Positions 26,386 through 35,624 are shown, numbered from the stretch's first letter. The stretch: DNA of 64,000 bases from Kribbella sp. NBC_01245 (GCF_036226525.1 NZ_CP108487.1:4278001-4342000); one strand, 5' to 3'. The notes: generated by a model from the letters alone, not told the origin. A program made the numbers and translations.

Positions 26386-27257
26386 CAGCCGCGAGCCGCT
26401 TCGGCGGCCTCGACCACGTTGCTGAGCAGCATCGCCCGGGTCATCGGGCCGACACCACCGGGCATCGGCGCGATCCAGCTCGCCACCTCGCGGGCGGCGA
26501 TGTCGATATCGCCGACGATCTTGCCGTCGGGGCCGCGGCTGGTGCCGACGTCCATCAGTACGGCGCCCGGCTTGACCATGTCGGCCGTGACCAGCCCGGC
26601 GAAACCGGCTGCCGCGATCACGATGTCGGCCGTGCGGACGACCGACGCGAGGTCCTTCGTACCGGTGTGGCACTGGGTCACGGTCGCGTTCTCGCTGCGC
26701 CGGGTGAAGAGCAGACCCATCGGCCTTCCGGCGGTGACACCCCGGCCGATGACGACGACGTGCGCGCCCGCGATCGGTACGTCGTACCGGCGGAGCAGCT
26801 CGACGCAGCCCTTCGGCGTACAGGGCAGGGGGCCGTCCTGGCCGAGCACGAGCTTGCCCAGGCTGACCGGGTGCAGGCCGTCCGCGTCCTTGTCCGGGTC
26901 GATCAGGCCGAGGATCGCGTTGGTGTCGATGTGCTTCGGCAGCGGCAGCTGGACGATGAAACCGGTGCAGGCCGGGTCCTCGTTGAGCTCGCGCACCTTG
27001 GTCTCGAGCTCGGCCTGGCTGACGGTGGCAGGCAGCTCGACCTGGATCGAGGCGATGCCGACGGCCGCGCAGTCGCGGTGCTTGCCCGCGACATAGGCAT
27101 GGCTGCCCGGGTCGTCGCCGACCAGGATGGTGCCGAGCCCCGGCACGATGCCCGCCTCGGCGAGTTTGCTGACCCGCTGGGTCAATTCCGCCTTGATCGC
27201 CGCCGCGGTGGCCTTGCCGTCCAGAATCTGTGCCGTCACAAGGGTGAAGTCTGCCAT
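26385..27257 (-). CDS. folD: Bifunctional methylenetetrahydrofolate dehydrogenase/cyclohydrolase
   Basis: Interconverts methylene-, methenyl- and 10-formyl-tetrahydrofolate with NADP+, supplying formyl groups used by the purN and purH products encoded 12 kb away. The 290 residues show the catalytic Y55-xxx-K59 pair (YVAGK), VQLPLPKHI, DPDKDADGLHP, VIGRGVTAGRP (nucleotide loop) and PMPGGVGPMTRAML. ATG 27257 begins MADFTLVTAQ, the usual start; an upstream start at 27326 would add an atypical tail. Confidence 0.94.
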   Translation of the reverse strand: MADFTLVTAQILDGKATAAAIKAELTQRVSKLAEAGIVPGLGTILVGDDPGSHAYVAGKHRDCAAVGIASIQVELPATVSQAELETKVRELNEDPACTGFIVQLPLPKHIDTNAILGLIDPDKDADGLHPVSLGKLVLGQDGPLPCTPKGCVELLRRYDVPIAGAHVVVIGRGVTAGRPMGLLFTRRSENATVTQCHTGTKDLASVVRTADIVIAAAGFAGLVTADMVKPGAVLMDVGTSRGPDGKIVGDIDIAAREVASWIAPMPGGVGPMTRAMLLSNVVEAAEAARG

Positions 27258-27346
27258 CACCGGCGCTGGGGCTCGCCACGGCCTGTGGGCCAGCTCACTG
27301 ACCGCGTGGTTGAAAACTGGCCGCATGGTCAGGCAAGCTAGGTGAC

Positions 27347-27895
27347 ATGGCAGCCATCCCCGTCCGTGAACGCACTCGCCGCGAGATCGAGCAAGAGGCG
27401 ATCCGCCTGTTCGGGACCAAGGGCTACGTGGCGACGTCGCTGCAGGACATCGCCTCGGCGGTCGGCTGCTCGAAGGCGACCGTGCTCTACCACTTCAACG
27501 ACAAGGCCGGCGTGCTCGTGTCAGTGCTCGAGCCGTCCGCCAACCGCCTGTCCGCCCTGGTGACCGAGGCGGCCGCGCTGCCGGCGGCCGAGGCGCAGCA
27601 GCAGACCATGACCTCGTTCATCGAGCTGGCCGTCGAGGCCCGCGGGCTGATCAGCGTGCTGAACGACATCGTTCCGATCCTCGGTGAGATGCCCGAGTTC
27701 TCCGGACTGCTCGCCGCCGGTGAGCAGATGATTCGCCTGCTCGCCGGGACCGATGACGAGCTCGAGCTGGCGATGGCGCGCTATGCGGTCAACGGCCTGC
27801 TGGCCGAGTGCCGCGATCCCGCCCAGCGGCCCGACGACGAGTTGCGCCTGATCTGCCGTACGGCGATGCAGCGGTTGCTGCCCGCCGTCTCCTGA
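27347..27895 (+). CDS. TetR-family transcriptional regulator
   Basis: 182 residues with an N-terminal TetR DNA-binding domain: RTRREIEQEAIRLFGTKGY followed by the helix-turn-helix TSLQDIASAVGCSKATVLYHF (about 28-48). The C-terminal ligand domain is not assignable. It starts 90 nt from the divergent folD and ends 43 nt before the MMPL transporter gene, which it very likely represses as a ligand-responsive regulator. Confidence 0.9.
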   Translation: MAAIPVRERTRREIEQEAIRLFGTKGYVATSLQDIASAVGCSKATVLYHFNDKAGVLVSVLEPSANRLSALVTEAAALPAAEAQQQTMTSFIELAVEARGLISVLNDIVPILGEMPEFSGLLAAGEQMIRLLAGTDDELELAMARYAVNGLLAECRDPAQRPDDELRLICRTAMQRLLPAVS

Positions 27896-27938
27896 CTGTT
27901 CTGCTTCTGCCCGCCGCCCGATCTGTGAACGGAATCCC

Positions 27939-30107
27939 ATGGCGAACCTGCTCTACCGGCTCGGCCGGTACTCCTACCTGCACCGCCGGCTGGTCGCGTC
28001 GGTCTGGGCGCTGCTGCTGGCCGCGCTCGGCATCGCCGCACTCACGCTCGGCGGCCAGACCGCGAACGCCTTCTCCATTCCCGGCACGGAGTCGCAGCGC
28101 GCGCTCGACGATCTGAAGACGGCTCTGCCCGCGGCGAGCGGTGCGAACGGCTCGGTGGTCGTCAAGGCGCCCGCCGGGCAGACACTGCAGTCGCCCGCGC
28201 TGAAGGCCGCCGTGATGGCGACGGTCGCCGAGGTGGCCAAGGTGCCCGACGTGGTCGCCGCCGTGGATCCCTACACCACCAGGGCGATCAGCGCCGACGG
28301 GACGACCGGACTGATCACGGTCCAGTTCACCAAGGCGGCCGAAGAGTTGCCTAAGGCAACAACTGAGGCGTACGACGAGGTCGGTGCCGCGGGTCGTGCC
28401 GCCGGGCTGGAGGTCGCACCCGGTGGCGGCATCGTCGGCACTGTGCCGGAGATCGGCGCCACGGAGGCCGTCGGCGTGGCGATCGCGGCGATCGTGCTGG
28501 TGATCACGTTCGGCTCGCTCGTCGCGGCCGGGATGACGTTGCTGACCGCACTCGCCGGAGTCATCGCCGGTATGGCTGGGCTGTTCCTGCTTACCGCTTT
28601 CGTGGACGTTTCCTCGACCGCTCCGATCCTGGCGCTGATGCTGGGCTTGGCCGTTGGGATCGACTACGCCCTTTTCATCAGCTCACGCCATCGCAGCCAA
28701 CTAGCGGACGGTATGGAGCTAGAAGAGTCTGTGGCTCGCGCAACCGCTACAGCCGGTTCCGCCGTACTGTTCGCGGGCGCGACGGTTGTGATCGCTCTCG
28801 CCGGTCTGAGCCTTGTGGGAGTGCCGTTCCTGACTGCGATGGGCCTTGCCGCGGCAGCGACCGTTTTGACCGCCGTACTGGTCGCGATCACGCTGCTGCC
28901 CGCCATGCTCGGGTTCATCGGCACCCGCATCCTTTCCCGCAAGGCCAAAGCTGCTGTGCATGAGACGCCCAAGGAGGGCTTCGGCTTCCGCTGGGCTCGC
29001 CTGGTGACGCGCTTCCGCGTACCGGTGGTCATCGCGGCCGTTGTCGGTCTAGGCGTGCTGGCGCTCCCTACGCAGGACTTGCGGCTCGCACTGCCCGACG
29101 GCTCGACGGCAGCCGCCGGTACGAACCAGCGCACGGCGTACGACTTGTCGGCGGCAGCGTTCGGCCCAGGTTCCAACGGCCCGCTGGTCGTCATAGTGAA
29201 GGACACAACGCCTGCAGCCACTGCGGCTCTCACTGGCCAGGTGACGAAGACAGTGCAGGGTCTGCCGGACGTAGTCGCCGTCACCCCCGGCCCGGCCAGC
29301 CAAGCCGGTACGACGCAACTGGTGACGGTAATCCCGGCAAGCGGCCCGACGACCGAAGCGACGGCAGACCTCGTCCGGAACATCCGCGACGCCGTACAGC
29401 CGGGTGCAACCGGTTCTGTCGCCGTGACGGGTCAGACCGCGGTCGGGGTGGACGTGTCGGCCAAGCTGAGCGCTGCCCTGCCGAAGTACCTGCTGGTGGT
29501 CATCGGGCTGTCGTTCCTGCTGCTGATGCTGGCTTTCCGCTCGCTGCTGGTGCCGCTCAAGGCCACGCTGGGCTTCCTGCTCACCATCGGCGCGACCTTC
29601 GGGCTAACGGTCGCGGTCTTCCAGAACGGCTGGGGCGCGGAGCTGCTCGGTGTCGACAACCCCGGGCCGATGGTCAGCTTCCTGCCGATCATCATGATGG
29701 GCATCCTGTTCGGCCTGGCGATGGACTACGAGGTCTTCATCGTGTCCCGGGTGCGGGAGGAGTTCGTGCACGGGTTGCATGCCCGCGAGGCGACCATCGC
29801 GGGTGTCGGTCACGGCGCCCGAGTGGTGACGGCGGCCGCGCTGATCATGGCGGCGGTGTTCGCCGGCTTCATCTTCGTGGAGGACCCGGTCATCAAGACC
29901 ATCGGTTTCGGCCTCACCATCGGCGTACTGATCGACGCCTTCGTGGTCCGGATGACGCTCGTGCCCGCCGTACTCAGCCTGATCGGCGACCGCGCCTGGT
30001 CCTTCCCCCGCTGGCTTGACCGGATCACCCCCAAGGTCGATATCGAAGGCGAAACCCTCCGCCCGGCGCCCGCCACGCCGTCGGAAAAGGAACTGACCTC
30101 CGTCTGA
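27939..30107 (+). CDS. MMPL-family (RND) transporter
   Basis: 722 residues in two similar halves, each with one helix, a ~150-residue extracytoplasmic loop and five further helices, as in actinobacterial MMPL proteins. Motifs: GLAVGIDYALFISSRHR in the first half and ILFGLAMDYEVFIVSRVREE in the second, whose aspartate and tyrosine (D-Y) are the proton-relay positions of the family. MMPL proteins export lipids or hydrophobic drugs. Linked to the upstream TetR gene as a regulator-efflux pair. ATG 27939. Confidence 0.92.
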   Translation: MANLLYRLGRYSYLHRRLVASVWALLLAALGIAALTLGGQTANAFSIPGTESQRALDDLKTALPAASGANGSVVVKAPAGQTLQSPALKAAVMATVAEVAKVPDVVAAVDPYTTRAISADGTTGLITVQFTKAAEELPKATTEAYDEVGAAGRAAGLEVAPGGGIVGTVPEIGATEAVGVAIAAIVLVITFGSLVAAGMTLLTALAGVIAGMAGLFLLTAFVDVSSTAPILALMLGLAVGIDYALFISSRHRSQLADGMELEESVARATATAGSAVLFAGATVVIALAGLSLVGVPFLTAMGLAAAATVLTAVLVAITLLPAMLGFIGTRILSRKAKAAVHETPKEGFGFRWARLVTRFRVPVVIAAVVGLGVLALPTQDLRLALPDGSTAAAGTNQRTAYDLSAAAFGPGSNGPLVVIVKDTTPAATAALTGQVTKTVQGLPDVVAVTPGPASQAGTTQLVTVIPASGPTTEATADLVRNIRDAVQPGATGSVAVTGQTAVGVDVSAKLSAALPKYLLVVIGLSFLLLMLAFRSLLVPLKATLGFLLTIGATFGLTVAVFQNGWGAELLGVDNPGPMVSFLPIIMMGILFGLAMDYEVFIVSRVREEFVHGLHAREATIAGVGHGARVVTAAALIMAAVFAGFIFVEDPVIKTIGFGLTIGVLIDAFVVRMTLVPAVLSLIGDRAWSFPRWLDRITPKVDIEGETLRPAPATPSEKELTSV

Positions 30108-30119
30108 CCCAACCTCTCC

Positions 30120-30182
30120 GTTCATCGGTCCGAATACGGCCTGCGCACAGCGTGTATACAAGGCGTATTCGGACCGATGAAC
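30120..30182. repeat. TTCATCGGTCC palindrome between convergent genes
   Basis: GTTCATCGGTCCGAATACG (30120-30138) is the exact reverse complement of 30164-30182. The core TTCATCGGTCC is shared with the repeats at 1910-2004 and 63571-63763. It lies 12 nt after the MMPL stop and 19 nt from the next stop, where it could serve as a terminator for both. Confidence 0.8.
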
Positions 30183-30201
30183 CTATTTCAGGAGGCGATC
30201 G

Positions 30202-31035
30202 TCAGTTCCCTGCTGTGGGCAGGTGCGTCAGGATCGACCGGGGGTCGGGGTTGGACTCGTCGGGCACCCACTCCGGGTGCGATGCCCAGCTCTGGATCAG
30301 CGCGGAGAAGCGCGGTTCCGCGGCCACGTCGAGCATCTCCTGATCGCTGAGCGGCGGTTCCGCCGACTTGTCGGCGAAGAAGTACAGGCTGACCGACCGG
30401 CCGCGGATCAAGGCGGTCAGGGTGACGGTGGACTTCTTGGTGCGGCTGTCCGGCTGATGATCCGACATCGCCCTTCCCCCATCTGGCAGGAGGCGGGTGG
30501 CGCAGCTGGCGACCGGACTGCCCGGTCCCTGCGGCCCGCAGGTTGTCGAAGGCTGACCGGGCATCGGTTTGACCAGGTTGAAGGTGATCGCGAAGGTCTT
30601 GCCACCAGCGGTCACCCGGTAGCCGTTGGAGGTCGCGGTTTGCGGGATCACGGCGGTCACCGGCCCGAACCGATCCGGCAGTACGGTCGACAACTCCGTC
30701 GCGATCTGCTTGCGGAACGCGTCCGGCGGCCCGGTGTACTTCCCCGGCTTGGCCGACTGTCCCGCGCCGGGCGTCGACGGGGTGCTGGGCACGGCCTGCG
30801 GCGGCGGCCCGATCCCCGGTCCTGCGACCTGCGTCTCCGGTCCCGGCTGCAACACGGCAACCGCCGCCACGGCCAAGCCGGCACTGACCATCAGACCACC
30901 CAGCGCCGCCACCCCCCGGCGGCGCCGGACACTGCGGCGGCCGGCGATGACGGTCCCGGGTACGGCGTCGGGCATCGGCTCCAGCCCGTCGAGTTCACGG
31001 TCGAAGGCCTGCTTGATATCGAAGTCGTTCGTCAT
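30202..31035 (-). CDS. Single-pass membrane protein, possible anti-sigma factor
   Basis: 277 residues: an acidic cytoplasmic N-terminus (MTNDFDIKQAFDRELDGLEP), a basic stretch RRSVRRRRG, one transmembrane helix (about 42-62), a Pro-rich spacer and an extracytoplasmic domain of ~180 residues. No family recognised for the outer domain. It begins 19 nt after a SigE-type sigma factor gene with a strong GAGGAGG site, an arrangement typical of a sigma factor and its membrane partner; the anti-sigma role is inference, as no ZAS zinc motif (HxxxCxxC) is seen. Confidence 0.7.
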   Translation of the reverse strand: MTNDFDIKQAFDRELDGLEPMPDAVPGTVIAGRRSVRRRRGVAALGGLMVSAGLAVAAVAVLQPGPETQVAGPGIGPPPQAVPSTPSTPGAGQSAKPGKYTGPPDAFRKQIATELSTVLPDRFGPVTAVIPQTATSNGYRVTAGGKTFAITFNLVKPMPGQPSTTCGPQGPGSPVASCATRLLPDGGRAMSDHQPDSRTKKSTVTLTALIRGRSVSLYFFADKSAEPPLSDQEMLDVAAEPRFSALIQSWASHPEWVPDESNPDPRSILTHLPTAGN

Positions 31036-31054
31036 GATGTCCTCCTCGTCCTGC

Positions 31055-31549
31055 TCAAGGGGTGGAGAGCGCGTGGAAGTCGTCGCCGAGCCGGTCCCGT
31101 AGCACCGCCAGGGCACGGGAACTGTGCGACTTGACCGTTCCGGTACTACAGCCAAGGGCGCTTGCGGTCTGCTCGATGCTGAGGTCCTCCCAATAGCGAA
31201 GGACCACCACCGCCCGTGCGCGGGCCGGCAGTTCCGCCAGCGCGGCCAGCAGCGTCATTCGCAGGTCGTCCGACCGGGGTGCCACCGCCGCGTCCGGTCG
31301 GCGGAACCAGTCCCACTCCCGGCGCCGGCGCCGCTCACCCTCGACGAAGGTGCGGACCAGCGTCTTGTAGCTGTAGGCGTCCACGTTGTCCGCCCGCTGC
31401 ACCGACGGCCAGGCCCGGTAGAGCTTCAGCAGCGTGCTCTGGACCAGGTCCTGGGCTTTGTCCCGATCCCCGCAGAGCAGGTACGCCTGGCGATACAAAC
31501 GCTGCTGCCGGACCGCGGCGTACTCCGCGAATTCCTCGTCCCGTGGCAC
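31055..31549 (-). CDS. SigE-family ECF RNA polymerase sigma factor
   Basis: 164 residues with sigma region 2 (LYRQAYLLCGDRDKAQDLVQSTLLKLYRAW, given here by its ends at about 18-47) and region 4 (LPARARAVVVLRYWEDLSIE, then TASALGCSTGTVKSHSSRAL). The family is common in actinobacteria and lacks region 3. GTG 31549 is preferred because GGGAGGA lies 6 nt upstream; the GTG at 31555 abuts that site directly. A membrane protein gene that may hold it inactive follows 19 nt downstream. Confidence 0.9.
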   Translation of the reverse strand: MPRDEEFAEYAAVRQQRLYRQAYLLCGDRDKAQDLVQSTLLKLYRAWPSVQRADNVDAYSYKTLVRTFVEGERRRRREWDWFRRPDAAVAPRSDDLRMTLLAALAELPARARAVVVLRYWEDLSIEQTASALGCSTGTVKSHSSRALAVLRDRLGDDFHALSTP

Positions 31550-31738
31550 CCGCACTCCTCCCGACTCGCTTCCTCTTACACCCCTTCAAGAGCACGCCCG
31601 GGCCGGAAAGGTTGAGGTCGGTCCGGAAATGACCGTAGCCCGCGATCCCTCGCACGGGTGGGCGGGAATTCGCGGGACCTTGCTGCGGTTGAGCTGGGTA
31701 GTTTATTCTTGAATTATCTGAGAGCGAGGAGCCCACCC

Positions 31739-32725
31739 ATGCCCGCCGTGACCGTCTCCGACATCACCGTGCTGCCCCGGGTCGAAACGCCGGATCCGGC
31801 GCTGACCTCGGAGCGCGCGGTGCGTTCCGTCACCTCCGCGCCGAGCGGTTTCGAAGGTGAGGGATTCCCCGTCCGCCGGGCCTTCGCCGGGGTGGACATG
31901 CGCGACCTGGATCCGTTCATCCACATGGACCAGATGGGCGAGGTGGAGTACGCGCCGGGCGAGCCGGTCGGCACTCCGTGGCATCCGCACCGCGGCTTCG
32001 AGACCGTGACGTACATGCTCGACGGCATCATGGAGCACCAGGACTCCAACGGTGGCGGCGGCGTCATCTCCAACGGCGACACCCAATGGATGACCGCCGG
32101 ATCGGGCCTCTTGCACATCGAGACTCCGCCGGAGCACCTCGTCGTCAGCGGCGGCCTTTTCCACGGCATCCAGCTCTGGGTCAACCTGCCGCGAGCGCTG
32201 AAGTGGGCCGAGCCCCGCTACCAGGACATCCGCGGCGGCGACTCCGCACTGCTCTCCACGCCGGACGGCGGCTCGCTGATCCGAGTCATCGCCGGCTCGG
32301 TCGCCGGCCACAACGGGCCCGGGTCGACACACACCCCGATCACGCTGGTGCACGCGACGGTGAGCCCGGGCGCCGAGATGGTGCTGCCCTGGCAACCGGA
32401 CTACAACGCCCTGGTGTACGTGCTCGCCGGGCAAGGGACGGTCGGCAACGAGCGCCGCGCGATCCGCAAAGGTCAGCTGGCGGTCTTCGGCCCCGGCGAC
32501 ACCCTGCGTACGGCGGCCGCGACCAGCCAACCGCAGGCCGAGCCCAACCTCGAGGTGCTCGTCCTCGGCGGCCGGCCGATCCGCGAGCCGATCGCCATGG
32601 CCGGCCCGTTCGTGATGAACACCCGCGCCGAGGTGGTCCAGGCCTTCGAGGACTTCCAGGCCGGCAAACTCGGCACCATCCCAGCCGTCCACGGCGCCCC
32701 GACCGAACTGCGCGAATCCAACTAA
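31739..32725 (+). CDS. Pirin family protein
   Basis: 328 residues of the bicupin pirin family: PVRRAFAGVDMRDLDPFIHMDQ and the metal site in TPWHPHRGFETVTYMLDG (His-His), with MEHQDSNGGGG and WMTAGSGLLHIE completing cupin 1; cupin 2 and the Pirin_C region follow (about 190-300). Some pirins act as quercetin dioxygenases or redox-dependent transcription cofactors. ATG 31739 follows GAGGAG. An AT-rich stretch at about 31700-31717 (TTTATTCTTGAATTATCT) is a likely promoter region. A MITE-like element follows. Confidence 0.92.
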   Translation: MPAVTVSDITVLPRVETPDPALTSERAVRSVTSAPSGFEGEGFPVRRAFAGVDMRDLDPFIHMDQMGEVEYAPGEPVGTPWHPHRGFETVTYMLDGIMEHQDSNGGGGVISNGDTQWMTAGSGLLHIETPPEHLVVSGGLFHGIQLWVNLPRALKWAEPRYQDIRGGDSALLSTPDGGSLIRVIAGSVAGHNGPGSTHTPITLVHATVSPGAEMVLPWQPDYNALVYVLAGQGTVGNERRAIRKGQLAVFGPGDTLRTAAATSQPQAEPNLEVLVLGGRPIREPIAMAGPFVMNTRAEVVQAFEDFQAGKLGTIPAVHGAPTELRESN

Positions 32726-32739
32726 ACCCAAAGCCCAAC

Positions 32740-32905
32740 TAGTGTCCTGCGCCGGAAGTTGTTCGAGTGTTTTCGGTGTTCAGGTGCGTGCATCGCGGTG
32801 CTGGCGGAGCGTCCTCGATGCGGAGCATCGTGGATGGTTCGCCAGTGCCGTGAGGTGCGTGCCTGGGCGCCGAAAACACCGAAGAACTTCCGGCGCAGGA
32901 CACTA
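32740..32905. mobile_element. MITE-like palindromic element, copy 1
   Basis: Bounded by TA at both ends (32740-32741, 32904-32905) inside CTAG. The outer 22 nt (32739-32760 and 32885-32906) are perfect inverted repeats beginning CTAGTGTCCTGCGCCGGAAG. Inner segments CAGGTGCGTGCATCGC and GAGGTGCGTGCCTGGGCGCC also occur in the copy at 58634-58798. There is no coding capacity. TA flanks suggest an IS630/Tc1-mariner-type insertion. It sits between pirin and a methyltransferase gene, ending 11 nt before the latter's ATG. Confidence 0.75.
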
Positions 32906-32916
32906 GCCTGGCAGGC

Positions 32917-33684
32917 ATGACGATTGACCTGCTGCTGGACGAGGGATTCGGGCTCGACGTCGAGGCGCACTGGGGTGCCGGGTTCCTGCCCGGGCGATAC
33001 CTCCCGGGCACGCCGAGCTGGACCTGGCCGGAGCTCGTCACGCCACACCTGACCGGCATCAGCGCATTACTCGACCTCGGCACCGGCGAAGGTGGCATCC
33101 TGGCGAACCTGCCAGGCCTGCCACCTTTCACCGTTGCCGCCGAGGAGTGGCTGCCGACCGTGCCCGCGGCCGCGAAAACCCTTGCGCCGAAGGGGATTCG
33201 CCTCGTCGTCTGTGGCGGCGGCCAGGACAACACCAATCCGGACGGCCCGCGCCGGGTGGGACTGCCGTTCCGCGATTCGTCGTACGACGTGGTGCTTTCC
33301 CGGCACGAGGCCTTCGACCCTTCCGACGTACGACGCGTGCTCAAACCGGGCGGCGTCTTCGTCACCCAGCAGGTCGGCGCCGACGAAACGGCCTCGGTAC
33401 GGGCGTTGTGCGGGCTCGACCCGAAGGCGGAAGTCTGGGACCTCGCGGAGTCGATCCGCCAGACCGAGGCCGGCGGCCTGACCGTGACGGCGTCGGGCGA
33501 GGAACGTCCGGCCAGCACCTTCACCGATATCGCGGCGCTGATCGGCTACCTCCGGACCATCCCCTGGTCCGTCCCCGAGCTCGACCGCGACACGATGCGC
33601 TCGACCTTCGAACGCCTCCACACCCAAGGCCATCTCGAGGCGGTAAGCCACCGCTTCTGGCTAACCGCCACTCGCGCGCACTGA
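32917..33684 (+). CDS. Class I SAM-dependent methyltransferase
   Basis: 255 residues with a SAM-binding motif I LLDLGTGEGG (about 51-60), then VGLPFRDSSYDVVLSRHEAFDP (motif II region) and RVLKPGGVFVTQQVG. Substrate unknown. It has a rare TTA leucine codon at 33067-33069. ATG 32917 is close to the end of a MITE-like element, whose terminal TAG starts a TAGCCT hexamer 7 nt before the ATG; a leaderless transcript from this -10 is possible. Confidence 0.88.
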   Translation: MTIDLLLDEGFGLDVEAHWGAGFLPGRYLPGTPSWTWPELVTPHLTGISALLDLGTGEGGILANLPGLPPFTVAAEEWLPTVPAAAKTLAPKGIRLVVCGGGQDNTNPDGPRRVGLPFRDSSYDVVLSRHEAFDPSDVRRVLKPGGVFVTQQVGADETASVRALCGLDPKAEVWDLAESIRQTEAGGLTVTASGEERPASTFTDIAALIGYLRTIPWSVPELDRDTMRSTFERLHTQGHLEAVSHRFWLTATRAH

Positions 33685-33785
33685 GGTCGTTGGTATAGCT
33701 GGCTCTACCTTCGGTTGGGGAGGTCGCTGGCGGGTGCGAGGGCGCTCCGGCTGACAGGGTTTGAGCACTGTCAGAAGGAGGAGCG

Positions 33786-34937
33786 ATGAGGAACAAATTG
33801 CTGGCCGGGGTTGCCGCGGCAACACTGCTGGTAGGCGCGGCCGCGGCACCAGCCGCCACCGCCATAGCCCCCGAACGCGCCGCGTCGAGCCGGTCGGACG
33901 TACAGAAGCAACTCGACGGCCTGGTCCGGGAATGGAAATTCCCAGCGGCCTTGGCATCGGTGGACGATGGAAGAACGCAGCGGTCGTACACGGCAGGCCG
34001 TTCGCAACTCGGCGGCCAGCAGCCGCCACCCCGGGACGGACGGGTCAGGGCCGGCAGTAATACAAAGACCTTCGTCGCGGCCGTCGTCCTGCAACTGGTT
34101 GCCGAAGGCAAGGTACGACTCGACGCGCCGATTGAGGACTACCTGCCGGGACTGGTCCGCGGTAAGGGGATCGACGGCCGCAAGATCACCGTACGACAGC
34201 TGCTGCAGCACACGAGCGGCCTGCCGAACTACACCGCGCACATGGATCTCGCCGAGTTCGAGAAGATCGTCAACCGGTACTACCAGCCGCGCGAGCTGCT
34301 CGACATCGCGCTCGCTCATCCGGCCAGCTTTCCGCCCGGCACCAAGTGGGAGTACAGCAACACCAACTACGTACTGGCCGGTTTGCTGATCGAACGCGTC
34401 ACGAGCCGCCCGGTCGCGGAGCAGGTCACAGATCGCGTCATCAAGCCCCTCAACCTGCGTGGCACCTACTGGCCGGCTGTCGGCGACAAGACGATCAAGG
34501 GCCGGCACCCGCATGGCTACACGCATGTGGATGGCATGGGCGTCATCGACGTGACCGAGCTGGATCCCTCGTGGGGATGGGCGGCCGGCCAGCTCATCAG
34601 TACTCCCAGCGACTTGAACCGCTTCTTCAGCGCACTGCTGGGTGGACGCCTTCTGCCCGCCGCTGAACTGGCGGAGATGAAGAAGACGGTCCCGGCGGAG
34701 ATGTGGCCCGGCGGGCGCTACGGCCTCGGCCTGGTCAGTACGCCGCTCTCGTGCGGCGGAATCTACTGGGGCCATGGTGGCGACATCCCGGGTTACGAGA
34801 CCAGGGGCGGCGTCACCACGACCGGCCGCGCGGCCTCGATCGCCGTGACGGCTCTCCCGGGTACGTTCGAGCCGGAGAACGCCGAACGGGCCGCCGCCGC
34901 CGTACTCGCCGCTGTCGACACCGCCTTGTGCAGTTGA
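33786..34937 (+). CDS. Secreted serine hydrolase (class C beta-lactamase/DD-peptidase family)
   Basis: 383 residues with a signal peptide (about 1-27) and the three penicillin-recognising motifs: SxxK as SNTK (Ser91, Lys94), YxN as YSN in KWEYSNTNY, and HGG in YWGHGGDIPGY in place of KTG. This HxG form is typical of esterases and D-aminopeptidase/DD-carboxypeptidases of the beta-lactamase superfamily rather than true beta-lactamases. Extracellular. ATG 33786 follows AAGGAGGAGCG. Converges with the phosphotransferase gene, 12 nt apart. Confidence 0.9.
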   Translation: MRNKLLAGVAAATLLVGAAAAPAATAIAPERAASSRSDVQKQLDGLVREWKFPAALASVDDGRTQRSYTAGRSQLGGQQPPPRDGRVRAGSNTKTFVAAVVLQLVAEGKVRLDAPIEDYLPGLVRGKGIDGRKITVRQLLQHTSGLPNYTAHMDLAEFEKIVNRYYQPRELLDIALAHPASFPPGTKWEYSNTNYVLAGLLIERVTSRPVAEQVTDRVIKPLNLRGTYWPAVGDKTIKGRHPHGYTHVDGMGVIDVTELDPSWGWAAGQLISTPSDLNRFFSALLGGRLLPAAELAEMKKTVPAEMWPGGRYGLGLVSTPLSCGGIYWGHGGDIPGYETRGGVTTTGRAASIAVTALPGTFEPENAERAAAAVLAAVDTALCS

Positions 34938-34949
34938 CGAAAACCCCGG

Positions 34950-35579
34950 CTAGCGAGCGTTGGCCAGGTCGATGTAATACGTGATGCGAGAGTCGAGTGG
35001 GTCGCCGCCATACGCCTGCACAAAGGCGGCGGCCTGCCCGTCGTACTGCGGGTTGAGGCCGTTCGAAAGGCTGTTGTACATCAGCGCGAGATCCACATAC
35101 CGCGGCCCCACCCCAAGCGAGTCGACATCCAGCATGCCGGTGAAGCGCAACGTTTCGGGATCGACGAAGACGTTGGGCGCGCAGAAGTCGCCATGTGTAA
35201 CCACCTCGCGCGTGCCGGGAAAGGGCGACTCGAAAGGGCAATCGGCGACGTCGAGTTGGTGCAGCGCTCGCAGCCCAGCCGCCATCGCCGCGATCACCGC
35301 GGGCCGATCAGCCACCGGCCAGGGCTGGGACGTGTCCCGCCCGGGCAGTTCCGACGTGAGCATCCAGTCGTCACCCCGGTCACGCACCAGCGGGCTGGGG
35401 AAGTCGGTCGCACCCAGCCAGAGCAAGCGGTCGCACTCAGCCGAGACACCCGCTCCAGCCTTGTAGTAAAGGGTTTCCTTCCGGCGCTCGAGCCGAACCA
35501 CCGTGGCCGACGAGAACCCGATGGCGACCGCCTCACCGCGCTCCGCGCCGAACTTCCGCACCACCGCATCGACCGACAT
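34950..35579 (-). CDS. APH-family phosphotransferase (short form)
   Basis: 209 residues with the aminoglycoside phosphotransferase/choline-kinase catalytic loop VTHGDFCAPNVF (Asp131) and the metal aspartate in MLDVDSLGVGPRYVDLA. An N-terminal lysine candidate occurs in ETLYYKAG. It is about 50 residues shorter than typical APH(3') proteins, with the segment before the catalytic loop reduced. Antibiotic resistance should not be assumed; many homologues phosphorylate other small molecules. ATG 35579. Confidence 0.8.
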   Translation of the reverse strand: MSVDAVVRKFGAERGEAVAIGFSSATVVRLERRKETLYYKAGAGVSAECDRLLWLGATDFPSPLVRDRGDDWMLTSELPGRDTSQPWPVADRPAVIAAMAAGLRALHQLDVADCPFESPFPGTREVVTHGDFCAPNVFVDPETLRFTGMLDVDSLGVGPRYVDLALMYNSLSNGLNPQYDGQAAAFVQAYGGDPLDSRITYYIDLANAR

Positions 35580-35624
35580 CGGACCAGTCTCACCGATCGC
35601 CGGGCCGGTTGCGACCGAATTGAA

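Noticed and set aside
33786..34937. Class C beta-lactamase (resistance)
   Set aside because: The third motif is HGG, not KTG, pointing to an esterase or DD-peptidase-like enzyme.
34950..35579. Aminoglycoside resistance gene
   Set aside because: The product is a short APH-fold protein; the fold alone does not show antibiotic phosphorylation.
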